NCBI GenBank assembly: GCA_002698785.1
Contig: PAAG01000059.1
Location: 248,001 to 312,000, forward strand
DNA from: Verrucomicrobiales bacterium
GTDB lineage: Bacteria; Verrucomicrobiota; Verrucomicrobiia; Verrucomicrobiales; DEV007
Direction of reading: 5' to 3'
Length of the DNA: 64,000 nucleotides
This document shows, piece by piece, positions 44,211-54,840 of this stretch. The position numbers were made by a program, and so were the translations under genes. How positions within the stretch are numbered: position 1 is the stretch's first letter; the number at the start of each line of letters is the position of its first letter. The notes beneath the pieces are model-generated. The model was not told the DNA's origin and made no database searches. It saw only the letters and a program-made list of their open reading frames with translations.

Positions 44211-46201
44211 GTTCCACAACCCAAGCTCCCTCAAAAGAACGGATCTTTGCACTGGTTGGGAATCCCAACTGTGGAAAGACGACTATCTTCAATGCACTCA
44301 CCGGGATGCGCCAGAAAGTGGCGAACTACCCGGGAGTCACTGTGGAGAGAAAAGAAGGTTGGTTTCTTGATCAACATGGACAGAAGCAGCGCATCCTGGA
44401 TCTCCCGGGAGCCTACAGTCTGAATGCCACATCTCCGGACGAAGAAATCCTCCGCGACGTGATTCTGGGACGGAGAGAAGACACACCCAAGCCGGATGTG
44501 GTCGTGTGCGTGGTCGATGCCTCCAACGCAGAACGCCACTTCTTCCTCGCAACCCAGATCATGGAGCTCGGCATTCCCACGATTGTCGTGCTGAACATGA
44601 CGGACATTGCCAAGACAAAAGGCATTGAATTCGACCCTCAAAAATTGAGCGATTCACTGGGCGTTCCGGTCATCCTCTCGAACGCGTCTGCCCGGGAAGG
44701 CATCCCGCAGTTGAGAGTAGAACTTAGCAACGCTGAGTTGAAGGCCAGCAAGCATCGCGTTCCTCTACCCGAAGAATTGCTGGCAAAATTACAAAAGAGC
44801 GAAGAACCGGAAGACGTTCATTTCCTATACGAGCCAAACCATCCCGACCACGAGTTCGATGAAGAGTGGCAGGACAAACTCGTAGCACTTCGATACGGCG
44901 CGGTTCGTGAGTTATTCCGGGATGTTTCCTACAAGATTGACGAAGGGGCGAGAAACCCCACCGAGGAAATTGATCGCTTCGCCCTCCACCCGGTTTTCGG
45001 CCCGATCCTCGGGCTCGGAATCATGGTAGGCATTTTCTACCTGATTTTCAGTTTCGCATCGATCCCCATGGACGCGATCGACGCGACTTTTGCCTGGCTC
45101 GGTGAGCAGGTAGGAAACTTCATGCCAGAGGGAGACCTTCGCGATCTCATCACTGACGGCATCATTGCAGGAGTTGGGGGGGTCGTCATTTTCCTTCCCC
45201 AGATTCTCATTCTCTTCTTTTTTATTGGCCTCATGGAAGACACGGGATACCTGTCCCGCATTGCCTTCATGATGGATCGGCTCATGTCGTGGGTTGGCCT
45301 TAGTGGTAAGTCCTTCCTCCCTCTGCTCAGTTCTTATGCTTGTGCTGTTCCGGGAATCATGGGAGCACGAACGATTGAGTCGCCGAAAGATCGACTCATC
45401 ACGATTTTGGTCGCCCCACTGACAAGCTGTTCAGCGAGACTTCCCGTTTATCTCCTCCTGATACCTGCGATGGCCCCGAATCTTTCCCCGCTCCAGAAAA
45501 CCGGAGCAATGCTGGGTCTCTACGTCTTGGGCACCGCGGGAGTTTTTCTCTTCGCCGCTATTTTCAACAAAGTATTCAAGAGAGAATCATCAACCTTGGC
45601 CGTAATGGAGCTTCCGACCTACAAGCGCCCATCGCTCCAATCGATCGGCCTGCAGATGTGGGAACGGGGAAAAATCTTCCTTCGCCGTGCCGGAACTGTC
45701 ATCTTGGGGATTTCGATTATTCTCTGGGCGCTGGAAACCTATCCAAAGACAAGTGACGACCCTACAGAGCAACTCGCTAATAGCTTCGCCGGAAAAGTAG
45801 GCCACGCGATCGAGCCTCTCATTGAACCTCTGGGATACGATTGGAAAATTGGTATCGGGCTGGTGACATCTTTTGCTGCTCGTGAAGTCTTTGTCAGTGC
45901 CATGGCCGTCACCTATCATGTCGAAGAAGGCGATGACGATGATTCAACCATGCAGGCTCTCCTGGCAAAAATTCAGGATGCTAAGAGACGAGACGGAACG
46001 CCTGTATTCACTCCCCTCACCTGCCTCAGCCTCCTTGTATTCTACGTCTTCGCCATGCAGTGCATGAGCACCGTCGCCATTGTTAAGCGGGAAACAAACT
46101 CCTGGCGGTGGCCTCTTTTCCAGATTGGTTACATGACAGCTGCAGCCTGGATCGCGGCGTTCATGGTCTATCAGGGTGGTAAATTACTCGGGTTTACCTG
46201 A
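44207..46201 (+). CDS. feoB: Ferrous iron transporter FeoB
   Basis: Inner-membrane Fe(II) uptake protein. The cytoplasmic G domain is residues about 12-175: G18-N-P-N-C-G-K-T (G1), NYPGVTVERKEG (G2), DLPGAYSL (G3), and NMTD (G4). Two Gate regions follow: LLSSYACAVPGIMGARTI and PLTSCSARLPVYLLLIPAM, with their conserved cysteines, and eight or more membrane helices (about 260-660). The start is TTG at 44207, giving a 4-nt overlap with feoA; an ATG in this position is absent. The stop (TGA at 46199-46201) shares its A with the ATG of the next small gene. Confidence 0.97.
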   Translation: MSSTTQAPSKERIFALVGNPNCGKTTIFNALTGMRQKVANYPGVTVERKEGWFLDQHGQKQRILDLPGAYSLNATSPDEEILRDVILGRREDTPKPDVVVCVVDASNAERHFFLATQIMELGIPTIVVLNMTDIAKTKGIEFDPQKLSDSLGVPVILSNASAREGIPQLRVELSNAELKASKHRVPLPEELLAKLQKSEEPEDVHFLYEPNHPDHEFDEEWQDKLVALRYGAVRELFRDVSYKIDEGARNPTEEIDRFALHPVFGPILGLGIMVGIFYLIFSFASIPMDAIDATFAWLGEQVGNFMPEGDLRDLITDGIIAGVGGVVIFLPQILILFFFIGLMEDTGYLSRIAFMMDRLMSWVGLSGKSFLPLLSSYACAVPGIMGARTIESPKDRLITILVAPLTSCSARLPVYLLLIPAMAPNLSPLQKTGAMLGLYVLGTAGVFLFAAIFNKVFKRESSTLAVMELPTYKRPSLQSIGLQMWERGKIFLRRAGTVILGISIILWALETYPKTSDDPTEQLANSFAGKVGHAIEPLIEPLGYDWKIGIGLVTSFAAREVFVSAMAVTYHVEEGDDDDSTMQALLAKIQDAKRRDGTPVFTPLTCLSLLVFYVFAMQCMSTVAIVKRETNSWRWPLFQIGYMTAAAWIAAFMVYQGGKLLGFT

Positions 46202-46362
46202 TGGAGTCCGAAGCAACAAATTGGCAAACATGGGCCGCTCTCGCTGTGGTTGCCATTACCATTGCAGCCTTTGCCTTTCGATCGTTCCGCAGGAAAAAGA
46301 AAGGCAGAAAAGGCTGTGGGTCCAGTTGCGGATGCGGCCCTGACTTCAAAAGAAAGGGCTAG
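46201..46362 (+). CDS. 53-residue FeoB-associated Cys-rich membrane protein
   Basis: Starts at the ATG that overlaps the FeoB stop codon by one base (TGATG). One membrane helix (about 11-27, WAALAVVAITIAAFAF), a basic stretch (RSFRRKKKGRKG), then a cysteine cluster C39-G-S-S-C43-G-C45-G-P near the end. Short membrane proteins with a Cys cluster next to feoB are a known feature of many Feo operons. The stop TAG shares the palindrome CTAG (46359-46362) with the stop of the convergent RND gene. Role presumably in iron transfer. Confidence 0.8.
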   Translation: MESEATNWQTWAALAVVAITIAAFAFRSFRRKKKGRKGCGSSCGCGPDFKRKG

Positions 46363-49300
46363 GCCGAAGCTTTCTTTCCCGAAAGCATTCCTGCGACCTT
46401 CAACACCGTCACCAGAAGTGAGGGCAAGAATGTAAGAGTAATCACCGCGGTGAATGCGAGGCCGAACAAAACGATCGCGCCAAGGCCCCGATACAGTTCT
46501 GTTCCCGCGCCAGGAAGGAAAACCAATGGCGACAATCCCATCAATGTGGTGCAGGTCGTCATGAGGATCGGCCGAAGTCGAGCCGACACCGCTTCCTTCA
46601 CCGCTTCGACTGCAGATAATCCATGGTCTCGAAAATTCTCCATTGTTCGCTCGACGATGAGAATTGGGTTGTTCACTGCCGTCCCGAGTAGAATCAGAAA
46701 CCCTAACATCGTGATCATATCAAACGGTTGGCGAATGACAGAAAGTCCGATAGACGGCAATAACCCACCCACAAAATTCAACAACCACAGACCGACGATC
46801 CCCCCGCTGATACCCAAGGGCACGGTCACTAGAATGAGAAACGGATACCCCCAATGACGATAAATGATCACAAGCTGCAAATAACAGAGCATCACAGCGA
46901 TCCACATATTCTGCCCCAGCGACTGCCTCGTGGCATCCAACTGATCACTGGCTCCCGTGAGATCGATACTCACACCTGCTGGAAGACTGCCATCTTCCCT
47001 CATTGGATAGATAATCTTCTCCCTCACCATCTGGACGGCTGTCTCCAAGGGAAGAGAGCGAGGCGGAATCACGTAAAGAGTCACCGTTCGTTTCCCGTCT
47101 ACCCGACGAATCTGTGCCGTGTCCACAGTCTCTGAAATATCCGCTAATGCACTTAGAGGAAGCACTGTCCCCATAGGCGTATAGACAGGCAGAGTCTCCA
47201 ACTCACCAAGTTCCTGTCTATCCTCTGCCTCACTGAACAGAAAAATATCGATCTTGTCATCGTTGAAATAAAACTCGTCAACGTAGGCACCATCACTCAG
47301 AGCTGAAGCCGCAAAACCGAAACTCTCTGCATCGAACCCCAGCTCTTCGAGCCGTTCCCATTTTGGAGAGATCTCCAGAAGAGGTTGCCCTAATGTGAGC
47401 GATGATGGCACGGAATTGATCTGCGCATTCTCGATCAATTCCTCCGACTTTCGATACACCTCTGAAGCCGTTCTATATATCTCAGGCAGGTCTCGACCAC
47501 TCACATCAAGCGCCACCGCTCTCGTTCCCCCATCATTGCTGGAGATGATTGAACCTCGTGCGGAAAAAGCTCGCATGCCCGGATACTGGCGAAATCGTTC
47601 GTTTATAATCTCGATGTATCGGTCGATATGTTTGGGGTCTTTTGTTACCGCAATGACCCAGAGCGATTCGGGCCGCACAATAAAGGTAATTCTCGCCAAG
47701 GCAGGTATATCCGTCTTGCCCGCATCAAAATCAGCCGGATCATATTCCATTGCCGGCAGGTAATCCTCCTGAATTTCCAACGCGATTCTCTCAATCTCTC
47801 GAAGGCTATACCCGGGAGGAGCGATCATCGTGGAAAAGGCCTTTGCCTCTTCTCCCTCAGGCAGGTATTCGGCAGGAGGCGTGAGAAACAGAAATGCCGA
47901 AACTGTCAGCACCAGGGTCGCGACAAGGCACACTCCCCTCTTCCAACCAGAGTCTAACAACCAGCCAATCGGCCTGAGGAGGCGGGGCGCCTTCACTTTC
48001 TTTTCCTTTTCTTTCTTACTTCGAGGAAGATTCGCAAATGCCACCGGAACAACCGCAATCGCGACCACCATGGAAACGATAATGGATGCAGAGATCGCGA
48101 TACCGATATCGGAGAAAAGCTGTCCCGCCTCTTCCTTCACAAACAAGATAGGAAGGAACACCAAAACCGTCGTCATCGTTCCTGACAAGACAGCTGTCCA
48201 CACGGCTTTCACACCATCGCGAGCGGCTTCGAAACGACTTTTCCCACGTTGTCGCTCCGACTCGATGCTTTCCAGGACCACAATCGTATTGTCTATCGTC
48301 ATTCCTATGGCAAACGCGATACCCGCAAGGGAGATCACGTTGATGGTTCTATCCAGCAGCAGTAGTCCGATGAACCCGGCAACCACACAAACCGGCATTC
48401 CGCACATCCCGATCAACGTGGCATAGCCAGATCTCAGAAAGAGAAACATCACGATCGCCGCCAGAACGCCACCGATGAGAATATTCTGAATCACGTTCGC
48501 AACCGATTGCTGCACATACCGCACATCGTCATTACTCAGGGTCATCTCCAGTCCCGCAGGCTCCAGAACATCCTTGTTCAACCGCTCGACCTCCGGCAGT
48601 GCCTTTTCTTTGATGTCGATCACGTTCGATCCCGTCTGGCGCACGAGACTCACCCGGATATTTGCTTCGCCGTCGCTGTAGGAAAGGCTCCGCAATTCGG
48701 CGTGCTCAAGAGACACCTTGGCAACATCTCCTAGTCGGGTAATTGCATCCCCCCTCCTGATCAGGATGAGTTCTTCGAGATCCTCCAACTCGCTAAACCG
48801 CCCCACCGTTCGCATCAAATAGCGGCGCTTCCCACTGTCGATATCACCTGCCGAAGTATCGATATTTCGATCTCGAATCGCTTCCCTCACTTCAGAAAGA
48901 GTGAGGTTTCTTTCCGCAAGTTTTGCCGCATCTAGTCGAATACGGATTTGCCTTTCTGCCCCTCCACCAAGCCGAACCTGAGAAACCCCCTCGATTCTCT
49001 CCAGGGCAGGCCTCACGTTGTCATCGACAAAATCGAGCAACATATTGATGTCGAGATTCTTCGGATTCCCCGGCAAAGGAACGATTCGAAACGACATGAA
49101 AGGATTGTAGGAGAACGAATCCGTTCGCAGAACTGGCTCATCGACATTCTCCGGATAGGAAGGAACCTGGCTGAGAGCATTGTTCACTTCGAGTAGCGCT
49201 TCGTTGGTATCTGTTCCGAAAGGGAACTCCAGCTCGATCTCCGCACTCCCGGTCGAAGCCAGGGAGATCAGGCGCTGAAGATTAGGCAAACCTCGGAGGT

Positions 49301-49502
49301 ATTCTTCCTGCTCAATCAAGATCTCTTTTTCCACATCCTGGGGAGTCGCTCCTGGCCACCGGGTTTCGATAGAAATAATTCTCGTGTCCAGATCGGGAAT
49401 CATCTGCACCGGGACTCGCGTTGCCGCGACAATCCCCATCAACATGAGCATTGCCACGACAACGGCGACCAGTGTGCCGCGCTTGAGAATTTCGTCGATC
49501 AT
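46359..49502 (-). CDS. RND efflux transporter permease (HAE-1/AcrB-like)
   Basis: A 1047-residue proton-driven efflux pump of 12 helices. Seen: N-terminal helix LVAVVVAMLMLMGIVAATRVPVQMIPD, RWPGATPQDVEKEI, the first porter domain, and helix 4 AFAIGMTIDNTIVVLESI. The helix 4 motif has Asp-Asn where AcrB has Asp-Asp, as in many related pumps. The second half repeats the plan (TAVNNPILIVERTMENFRDHG; SARLRPILMTTCTTLMGLSPLVF). The substrate is unknown, probably organic compounds rather than metals. Stop overlaps the stop of the small Feo gene. The adaptor gene ends 6 nt before its start, so they form an operon. No TolC-type gene is next to them. Confidence 0.95.
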   Translation of the reverse strand: MIDEILKRGTLVAVVVAMLMLMGIVAATRVPVQMIPDLDTRIISIETRWPGATPQDVEKEILIEQEEYLRGLPNLQRLISLASTGSAEIELEFPFGTDTNEALLEVNNALSQVPSYPENVDEPVLRTDSFSYNPFMSFRIVPLPGNPKNLDINMLLDFVDDNVRPALERIEGVSQVRLGGGAERQIRIRLDAAKLAERNLTLSEVREAIRDRNIDTSAGDIDSGKRRYLMRTVGRFSELEDLEELILIRRGDAITRLGDVAKVSLEHAELRSLSYSDGEANIRVSLVRQTGSNVIDIKEKALPEVERLNKDVLEPAGLEMTLSNDDVRYVQQSVANVIQNILIGGVLAAIVMFLFLRSGYATLIGMCGMPVCVVAGFIGLLLLDRTINVISLAGIAFAIGMTIDNTIVVLESIESERQRGKSRFEAARDGVKAVWTAVLSGTMTTVLVFLPILFVKEEAGQLFSDIGIAISASIIVSMVVAIAVVPVAFANLPRSKKEKEKKVKAPRLLRPIGWLLDSGWKRGVCLVATLVLTVSAFLFLTPPAEYLPEGEEAKAFSTMIAPPGYSLREIERIALEIQEDYLPAMEYDPADFDAGKTDIPALARITFIVRPESLWVIAVTKDPKHIDRYIEIINERFRQYPGMRAFSARGSIISSNDGGTRAVALDVSGRDLPEIYRTASEVYRKSEELIENAQINSVPSSLTLGQPLLEISPKWERLEELGFDAESFGFAASALSDGAYVDEFYFNDDKIDIFLFSEAEDRQELGELETLPVYTPMGTVLPLSALADISETVDTAQIRRVDGKRTVTLYVIPPRSLPLETAVQMVREKIIYPMREDGSLPAGVSIDLTGASDQLDATRQSLGQNMWIAVMLCYLQLVIIYRHWGYPFLILVTVPLGISGGIVGLWLLNFVGGLLPSIGLSVIRQPFDMITMLGFLILLGTAVNNPILIVERTMENFRDHGLSAVEAVKEAVSARLRPILMTTCTTLMGLSPLVFLPGAGTELYRGLGAIVLFGLAFTAVITLTFLPSLLVTVLKVAGMLSGKKASA

Positions 49503-49508
49503 ATCCCC

Positions 49509-50624
49509 TTACGGCTGCCCTTTCGATGACGCCGATTCTCTCACTTCTACTGCCTGATCTTCACGCAACCCTTCATTCCCCATCAGGACGATGCTTTCCC
49601 CACCTTCAAGTCCGTCCACCACTTCTACACTCTCACCAAGTGCCCCTGCTGTTTTCACCTCGCGTGACGATACTTTTGAGTTCTCCCCGGCTCCTTGGAC
49701 TACCCAGACCTTTGCCGTGCCGTCCGGATATCGAACGACCGCATCGCGAGGGATTTGCACGCTCGATTTGTCCTTTGGCCTCGTTGAAATCACTGCTTTC
49801 CCGGACATCCCCGGAGCGGCAAGCGAGGCCCCCTCCATCAGAGTTAATCGGGTCAAAAACGTTCGCGAAACCGAATCTTTGACCGGCACCAAAACATCGA
49901 TTTTTGCTTCAAAAGTCCTCTCCGGATAAGAATCCAAAACCACTCGCACCGATTCAGCGTCTCTCACCTGTTCCAGAAACTCTTGCGGCACTTGGATATC
50001 AAATCGCAGATTGTCCATCTCAACCAGCTCAAGAACGGGAGTCCCCGTCTGCACCCATTCACCCTCTTCGGAAATCTTATCACTGATGATTCCACTAAAA
50101 GGCGCCACCAGCTTGTGCCGTTCGATCAATTCGGCCTGCTCCCGCTTCCTGACTTGAAGTTGCTTCAAGCTTGCCTCAGCGATTTGCTCGGCAGCCTGGA
50201 GAGTCTCCGCTTCCGATTTCGCAAAACCACCGGTCTTAGCCAGACCCGTGACCTCTTCTACTCGTCGTTTTGCATCGGCCAACTCTACCTCAGCCTGTTC
50301 GATCTCTGCATCGATCTGTTCCATAGCGATCTCCGCGAGCCGCGTATCCAGCGCCATCAAGACATCACCTTTGTTGACAATGCTACCTGCATCCACGCCC
50401 ATCTTCTCCACCAGACCGGTTGTCCGGGAAGAAAGTCGGGACCGTCGCTTTGCGGTTATGGTACCTGTAAGAGAAAAGTCCCGCGCAATGCCCTCCACCG
50501 TCTTCGCCTCTACAGCGATTACTGGAATAGGAGATTCCTCTCCCCGGGCCCCATCGCTTGCCGCGAAAAGGATCAGGAAGGAGCTAGCAGTCAGGGTGGC
50601 GAATCGCCATGGAAATCGATTCAT
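49509..50624 (-). CDS. RND periplasmic adaptor (membrane fusion protein)
   Basis: A 371-residue HlyD-type adaptor linking the pump to the outer membrane. Signal peptide (about 1-28, FATLTASSFLILFAASDGA), lipoyl-like halves (SLTGTITAKRRSRLSSRTTGLVEKMGVDAGSIVNKGDVLMALD and KLVAPFSGIISDKISEEGEWV), a helical hairpin between them (about 100-165), then a beta barrel (FDIQVPQEF, GASLAAPGMSGKAVI) and a membrane-proximal domain. A spacing of 6 nt to the permease gene supports one transcript. GAGAGAT upstream of its start serves as a ribosome binding site. Divergent from the PhoD-like gene. Confidence 0.93.
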   Translation of the reverse strand: MNRFPWRFATLTASSFLILFAASDGARGEESPIPVIAVEAKTVEGIARDFSLTGTITAKRRSRLSSRTTGLVEKMGVDAGSIVNKGDVLMALDTRLAEIAMEQIDAEIEQAEVELADAKRRVEEVTGLAKTGGFAKSEAETLQAAEQIAEASLKQLQVRKREQAELIERHKLVAPFSGIISDKISEEGEWVQTGTPVLELVEMDNLRFDIQVPQEFLEQVRDAESVRVVLDSYPERTFEAKIDVLVPVKDSVSRTFLTRLTLMEGASLAAPGMSGKAVISTRPKDKSSVQIPRDAVVRYPDGTAKVWVVQGAGENSKVSSREVKTAGALGESVEVVDGLEGGESIVLMGNEGLREDQAVEVRESASSKGQP

Positions 50625-50776
50625 ATCTCTCTAGCAAACATGGTCTGAGACAATCATGCAACCAATCCAGAAACCCGCGAAACAGGCAAAATTCCGCCAT
50701 TGCCCTTGATTGCGGGAATCACTTGCCGCGAGTCAAATTTGCATGATCCCCGATTTACCCCTTCATTATCCATCAC

Positions 50777-53113
50777 ATGATTCAGAAAATCTCCCGTCGT
50801 TTCGGTCTCAAACTTCTCAGTCTGGGAACCTTGTTCGGTTTTGGCAGCCGAATTTCCTCTTTTTCACAGGAGGATAGTGCTGAAAAGAACCTATCCCGCC
50901 TCGACAAATGGGATACGACTCACAACCGCATCTGGGTTGGAGGAGAACTATGGGCAAATCCGATGGAAGACTGGCAAGTCGCAGATGGCTGGGCCGAATG
51001 CATTACTGACAGCCCCAATCGCAGCATCCACTCCCTTACTCGGCAACTGACCAACACAGAAGGAACCCTCCACATGTCGGTTCGCCTCATGCCTCCCGCG
51101 GAAACAAAGAAAGACCTCGGCGGCGGCTTCCGAATTGGAGTAAAAAGCGAGATCGACGAATACCGCAGCAACAGCTTCGCTGGCAATGGAATCGACGCAG
51201 GAATTGCAGGAGACACCCTCCTCCTCTCCTCTACAAAAAAGAAGCTTCAGAAAACGGCAAACGGCGAAGTCACACTAATCCTCAAAGGATCTCCAGATGG
51301 AGACAAATACCCACTGACACTGACAGCAAAAGATTCCGCATCTGGTGAAGTCCTCGGGTCAGTCACTCACCAAGCCCAAAAGCAATACATCACTGGCAAC
51401 ATTGCCCTCGTCAGTCAATTCAAGAGCAAAACCCGCACCCGCAAACCCGACAGCCCTGCAGGTTATCGTTTCACCGAATGGAAGGCCGGAGGTGACGCCC
51501 TGACAGTCACGCCCGAACAAAAATTCGGCCCCATTCTCTGGACCATGTATTCCCTCAGTGATTCACAGGGAGACGAAGGGTTTGTCATGAAACTCAGCGC
51601 CCTCACGGGACCGCTGGGAGAAAAAGACAACCGAACCGTCGAGCTCTTCACTCAAACCGACGGCATGTGGTCCAGTCAGGGAGAAGCCAAACTCGATACA
51701 GATGCCTGGACAGCCACTTTCCGCATCCCAAACTGGAACGAAAAACAAGCAACTCCCTACAAAGTCGTCTACAAAGAAAAACACACCGACGGCACTGAAT
51801 CAGCCGACAATTGGACCGGCACGATCAAAGCGAATCCCGAAGGACGTCCACTTCGCATCGGGGCACTGACCTGCCAGAACGACTACGCGTTTCCTTACGC
51901 ACCAGTCGCTGATAATCTCGTAAAGCTCGATCCTGACATGCTCTACTTTTCAGGCGACCAACTATACGAAAACCACGGAGGCTACGGCATCATTCGCAAT
52001 CCCGCGGGACCGGCGATTCTGAGTTATCTGCGCAAATTTTACCAATTTGGGTGGGCATTTCGTGATGCCATGAAAGACCGCCCGACACTCTGTATCCCTG
52101 ACGACCATGATGTTTTCCAGGGAAATATCTGGGGAGAAGGCGGAGCACCGATGAAAGAACTCGACCAGGGCGCCTCTTCGAAAGGCGGATACATTGAACC
52201 AGCCCGCATGGTCAATGCCGTCCATAGAACCAATACCGCTCACCATCCAGACCCATACGACTCGACACCCTGCCTCCAAGACATCAGCGTCTATTATGGA
52301 ACTATGCTCTACGGAGGGGTCAGTTTTGCAATCATCGGTGACCGTCAATGGAAGAGCGGACCAGAACATGTCGACACAGGCGAAGGTCGCGCCGACCACG
52401 TTTCCAATCCTGACTTTGACACCTCCGCGCTGGACAAAGAAGGCCTCATTCTACTCGGGGAGCGTCAGGAAGAATTCTTAAAGAGATGGTCAAGTGACTG
52501 GGAGGGCCATTCCATGAAAGTCCTTTTAAGCCAGACCGTATTTTCAGGAGTCGCAACCCATCATGGGCAATACGACGGCTATCTCAAAGCGGACCTGGAC
52601 TCAGGTGGATGGCCACAAACAGCGCGTGACCGAGCAATCGAGATCATCCGCCCATCCAAAGCGCTCCACATCAATGGAGACCAGCACCTGACCACTCTGT
52701 CGCAATATGGCGTCAACGAACAGCGCGACAGCAACTGGTCGTTCTGCACCCCGGCAATCGCAGCCGGCTACCCTCGCTGGTGGCGTCCTGATGAATTGGG
52801 CATGCCCCACGAAAACCGGCCCTCACACGGCCACCTGAACACAGGTGAATATCTCGACGGATTTGGGAACAAAACGTATGTCTATGCTGTAGGAAATCCC
52901 GAGGTCGGCACAGAGAAGAACCGCTACGACAAGGCTCATCAAAAAGGCAGCGGCTTTGGCTTGGTCGAAGTGGACAGCGAAAAAGAAACCTATACTCTCC
53001 ATTCTTTCCGCTTTCTTGTCGACGCCACCGAAGACAAAGCTGAGAATCAGTTCCCCGGTTGGCCTGTCACCATTCACAAAAATGAAAACGCAGGAGAGAA
53101 TCGGTTAGGGTGA
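50777..53113 (+). CDS. Large PhoD-like phosphatase with a possible Tat signal
   Basis: A 778-residue secreted protein. The N-terminus [23 protein letters not shown] contains S-R-R-F-G-L-K followed by a hydrophobic stretch, close to the Tat consensus. A large beta-rich N-terminal region (about 40-350) precedes the PhoD metallophosphatase core: [60 protein letters not shown], and [12 protein letters not shown]. It is much larger than the other PhoD-like protein here (483 residues) and shows little similarity beyond the motifs. It probably cleaves a phosphodiester outside the cytoplasm. Its 3' end overlaps the convergent esterase gene by 9 bp. Confidence 0.85.
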   Translation: MIQKISRRFGLKLLSLGTLFGFGSRISSFSQEDSAEKNLSRLDKWDTTHNRIWVGGELWANPMEDWQVADGWAECITDSPNRSIHSLTRQLTNTEGTLHMSVRLMPPAETKKDLGGGFRIGVKSEIDEYRSNSFAGNGIDAGIAGDTLLLSSTKKKLQKTANGEVTLILKGSPDGDKYPLTLTAKDSASGEVLGSVTHQAQKQYITGNIALVSQFKSKTRTRKPDSPAGYRFTEWKAGGDALTVTPEQKFGPILWTMYSLSDSQGDEGFVMKLSALTGPLGEKDNRTVELFTQTDGMWSSQGEAKLDTDAWTATFRIPNWNEKQATPYKVVYKEKHTDGTESADNWTGTIKANPEGRPLRIGALTCQNDYAFPYAPVADNLVKLDPDMLYFSGDQLYENHGGYGIIRNPAGPAILSYLRKFYQFGWAFRDAMKDRPTLCIPDDHDVFQGNIWGEGGAPMKELDQGASSKGGYIEPARMVNAVHRTNTAHHPDPYDSTPCLQDISVYYGTMLYGGVSFAIIGDRQWKSGPEHVDTGEGRADHVSNPDFDTSALDKEGLILLGERQEEFLKRWSSDWEGHSMKVLLSQTVFSGVATHHGQYDGYLKADLDSGGWPQTARDRAIEIIRPSKALHINGDQHLTTLSQYGVNEQRDSNWSFCTPAIAAGYPRWWRPDELGMPHENRPSHGHLNTGEYLDGFGNKTYVYAVGNPEVGTEKNRYDKAHQKGSGFGLVEVDSEKETYTLHSFRFLVDATEDKAENQFPGWPVTIHKNENAGENRLG

Positions 53114-54064
53114 TTTTATGATCCCTTGCCTGATCAGCCAATCCTCAAACATGTCCGGCCACTGATTGTCGGGGCCATCGTGGATACCTTCCGCATGGCC
53201 TCCCTTTTCATAAATGTGAACTTCCGTGGGTACTCTGCGCTCTCGGAGCAGCAATGCGAAGTGGAGCGATCCAATCGTAAACTTGTCAGTGATGGCAGAA
53301 GCGATAAAGACTGGAGGGGTGATGTTTCGCCTGACCATCTCGTGAGTCAACTCCGGTCGAAGATCAGCCGATTCAATTGGGTCTGTTAGATAAGCAGGCG
53401 CCACCATCGCAATGAAATCAGGACGGCAACTTTCGCGATCAGCTTCATCTACTGGTTCATACATTCGCGCCTCAGATCTGTGGTTCGTCGCTAGCATGGC
53501 ACACAGATTTCCACCTGCCGAAAAGCCGATTGCCCCAATTCGATCTGGGTCGATTCCGAGGTCTTCACCCTGGTTTCGCAATAGGGACACAGCTCGCTGA
53601 ATATCCTGCAGGGGATGATGGTGCATGGGAAATCCCTGATTTCTCTTTGGAACACGGTATTTCATATACACGCCCGCCACTCCCCTTTCGATGAGCCACT
53701 CGACGATATCCATTCCCCCTGATGTTATCCCGAGGGAACCATAACCACCACCCGGACATACCAGAACTGCGGGCACAGGTTCCTCCACGGAAACAGGACG
53801 TACTACCGTCATCGAAGGCTTGGTCACCATCACGATTCGGTTGCTCCCATCGCGCCCCTCTTGGAGCGACTCCTCAGGAAAAGGCCGATCATCATCAGGC
53901 CCCTTTTCAGTCCATAGCCGAATCGTTGTGACGCTACATTCCTCGGAAGGGAGATGCTTTCTAAGCTCCTCTTCCCCAGCAGTCAGATTATCATCCGCTC
54001 CTCTGACGACCTCAAAATGAGAAGCAAACACTGAGAATAACAGGAAAAAACTGCGGAAGCGCAT
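53105..54064 (-). CDS. Secreted alpha/beta hydrolase (BD-FAE/acetyl-esterase-like)
   Basis: Signal peptide [22 protein letters not shown], then a hydrolase domain with oxyanion loop [13 protein letters not shown], nucleophile motif IGAIGFS182AGGN, acid region ASAITDKFT and the catalytic His in [11 protein letters not shown]. This pattern is found in secreted esterases of Planctomycetes and Verrucomicrobia that remove acetyl or feruloyl groups from plant or algal polysaccharides. No glycoside hydrolase gene is next to it. Start is the ATG at 54064, 40 nt after the end of the next minus-strand gene. Confidence 0.87.
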   Translation of the reverse strand: MRFRSFFLLFSVFASHFEVVRGADDNLTAGEEELRKHLPSEECSVTTIRLWTEKGPDDDRPFPEESLQEGRDGSNRIVMVTKPSMTVVRPVSVEEPVPAVLVCPGGGYGSLGITSGGMDIVEWLIERGVAGVYMKYRVPKRNQGFPMHHHPLQDIQRAVSLLRNQGEDLGIDPDRIGAIGFSAGGNLCAMLATNHRSEARMYEPVDEADRESCRPDFIAMVAPAYLTDPIESADLRPELTHEMVRRNITPPVFIASAITDKFTIGSLHFALLLRERRVPTEVHIYEKGGHAEGIHDGPDNQWPDMFEDWLIRQGIIKSP

Positions 54065-54104
54065 CTTCCACTAATAGCGAATTTGGAAACTCAACGCAAA
54101 GAAT

Positions 54105-54683
54105 TCAGCCGCTAACAGCGGTTTCGGCGATCTCCACTTCCGTCGCCCCTTTCCCCACGCTCTGGACAAATTGGTAGAGCCGCTCCATTTGCTGAAGAAG
54201 ATTGAAGCCCTTCTCCTGAGCCAGGATTTTTATCCCGGGAATCAATTCATGCTGACCAAACGCAAACTCCCGGATGTCGATCATTCCACAATAATATTGC
54301 CGCTCAGTGTCTCGATGCCGAATCAGTTCCAAATAGCAATAACCGGGAAACTGCCCGTTGATGGTCGCATCATAGTCCAGAAACTTAAACGGTCCTCCTC
54401 CTCGCGTCGGCTGGGCATCACCGAACTTGACCCAGTAATCGTACGCAAACAAATGCCCGTGAGTTTTTATCACACCCTGCATTTGGCTCAAGGGGCGACT
54501 CAAGGCTTCCAGATTAGCCACCTGGTTCTTGGAGAATAACTGCGCTAACTCTTTCGAGCCCGGCAGCATCCGCTGCTGCCCGATCAAAACCGCCCAATCC
54601 CTTTGAAGAAGATAAAGAGAGTGCACCTCGGTACCGATGCGGATCGAGCAAAGCAGCTTTTCCTCTCCCATTGTTTGCGGCAT
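54105..54683 (-). CDS. Hypothetical protein of 192 residues
   Basis: A soluble-looking protein without signal peptide or membrane helix. Contains TEVHSLYLLQRDWAVLIGQQRMLPG near the start and a beta-rich middle (PFKFLDYDATINGQFPGYCYLELIRH). An acceptable ribosome site (AGGA, about 10 nt before ATG 54683) supports this start; ATG 54671 is four codons on. No family is recognised and its neighbours do not suggest a role. Confidence 0.55.
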   Translation of the reverse strand: MPQTMGEEKLLCSIRIGTEVHSLYLLQRDWAVLIGQQRMLPGSKELAQLFSKNQVANLEALSRPLSQMQGVIKTHGHLFAYDYWVKFGDAQPTRGGGPFKFLDYDATINGQFPGYCYLELIRHRDTERQYYCGMIDIREFAFGQHELIPGIKILAQEKGFNLLQQMERLYQFVQSVGKGATEVEIAETAVSG

Positions 54684-54840
54684 AAGGCGACAGTCCTAAA
54701 GAACCACTAGTACAGGCTCTAATGCATTGGTCAACAAATCTTAAGATTCAATTCTTCAACACTTTTTCTTATTTTCTGGCTGCAATCCGTCGTTAAATTC
54801 TTCAGATTCCAGTCGAGAGTGTGCGTGCATTACCTGAAAT

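Noticed and set aside
46359-49502. RND permease as defective because helix 4 has Asp-Asn
   Set aside because: Many pumps of this branch carry Asp-Asn in that place, so it is not evidence of inactivity.
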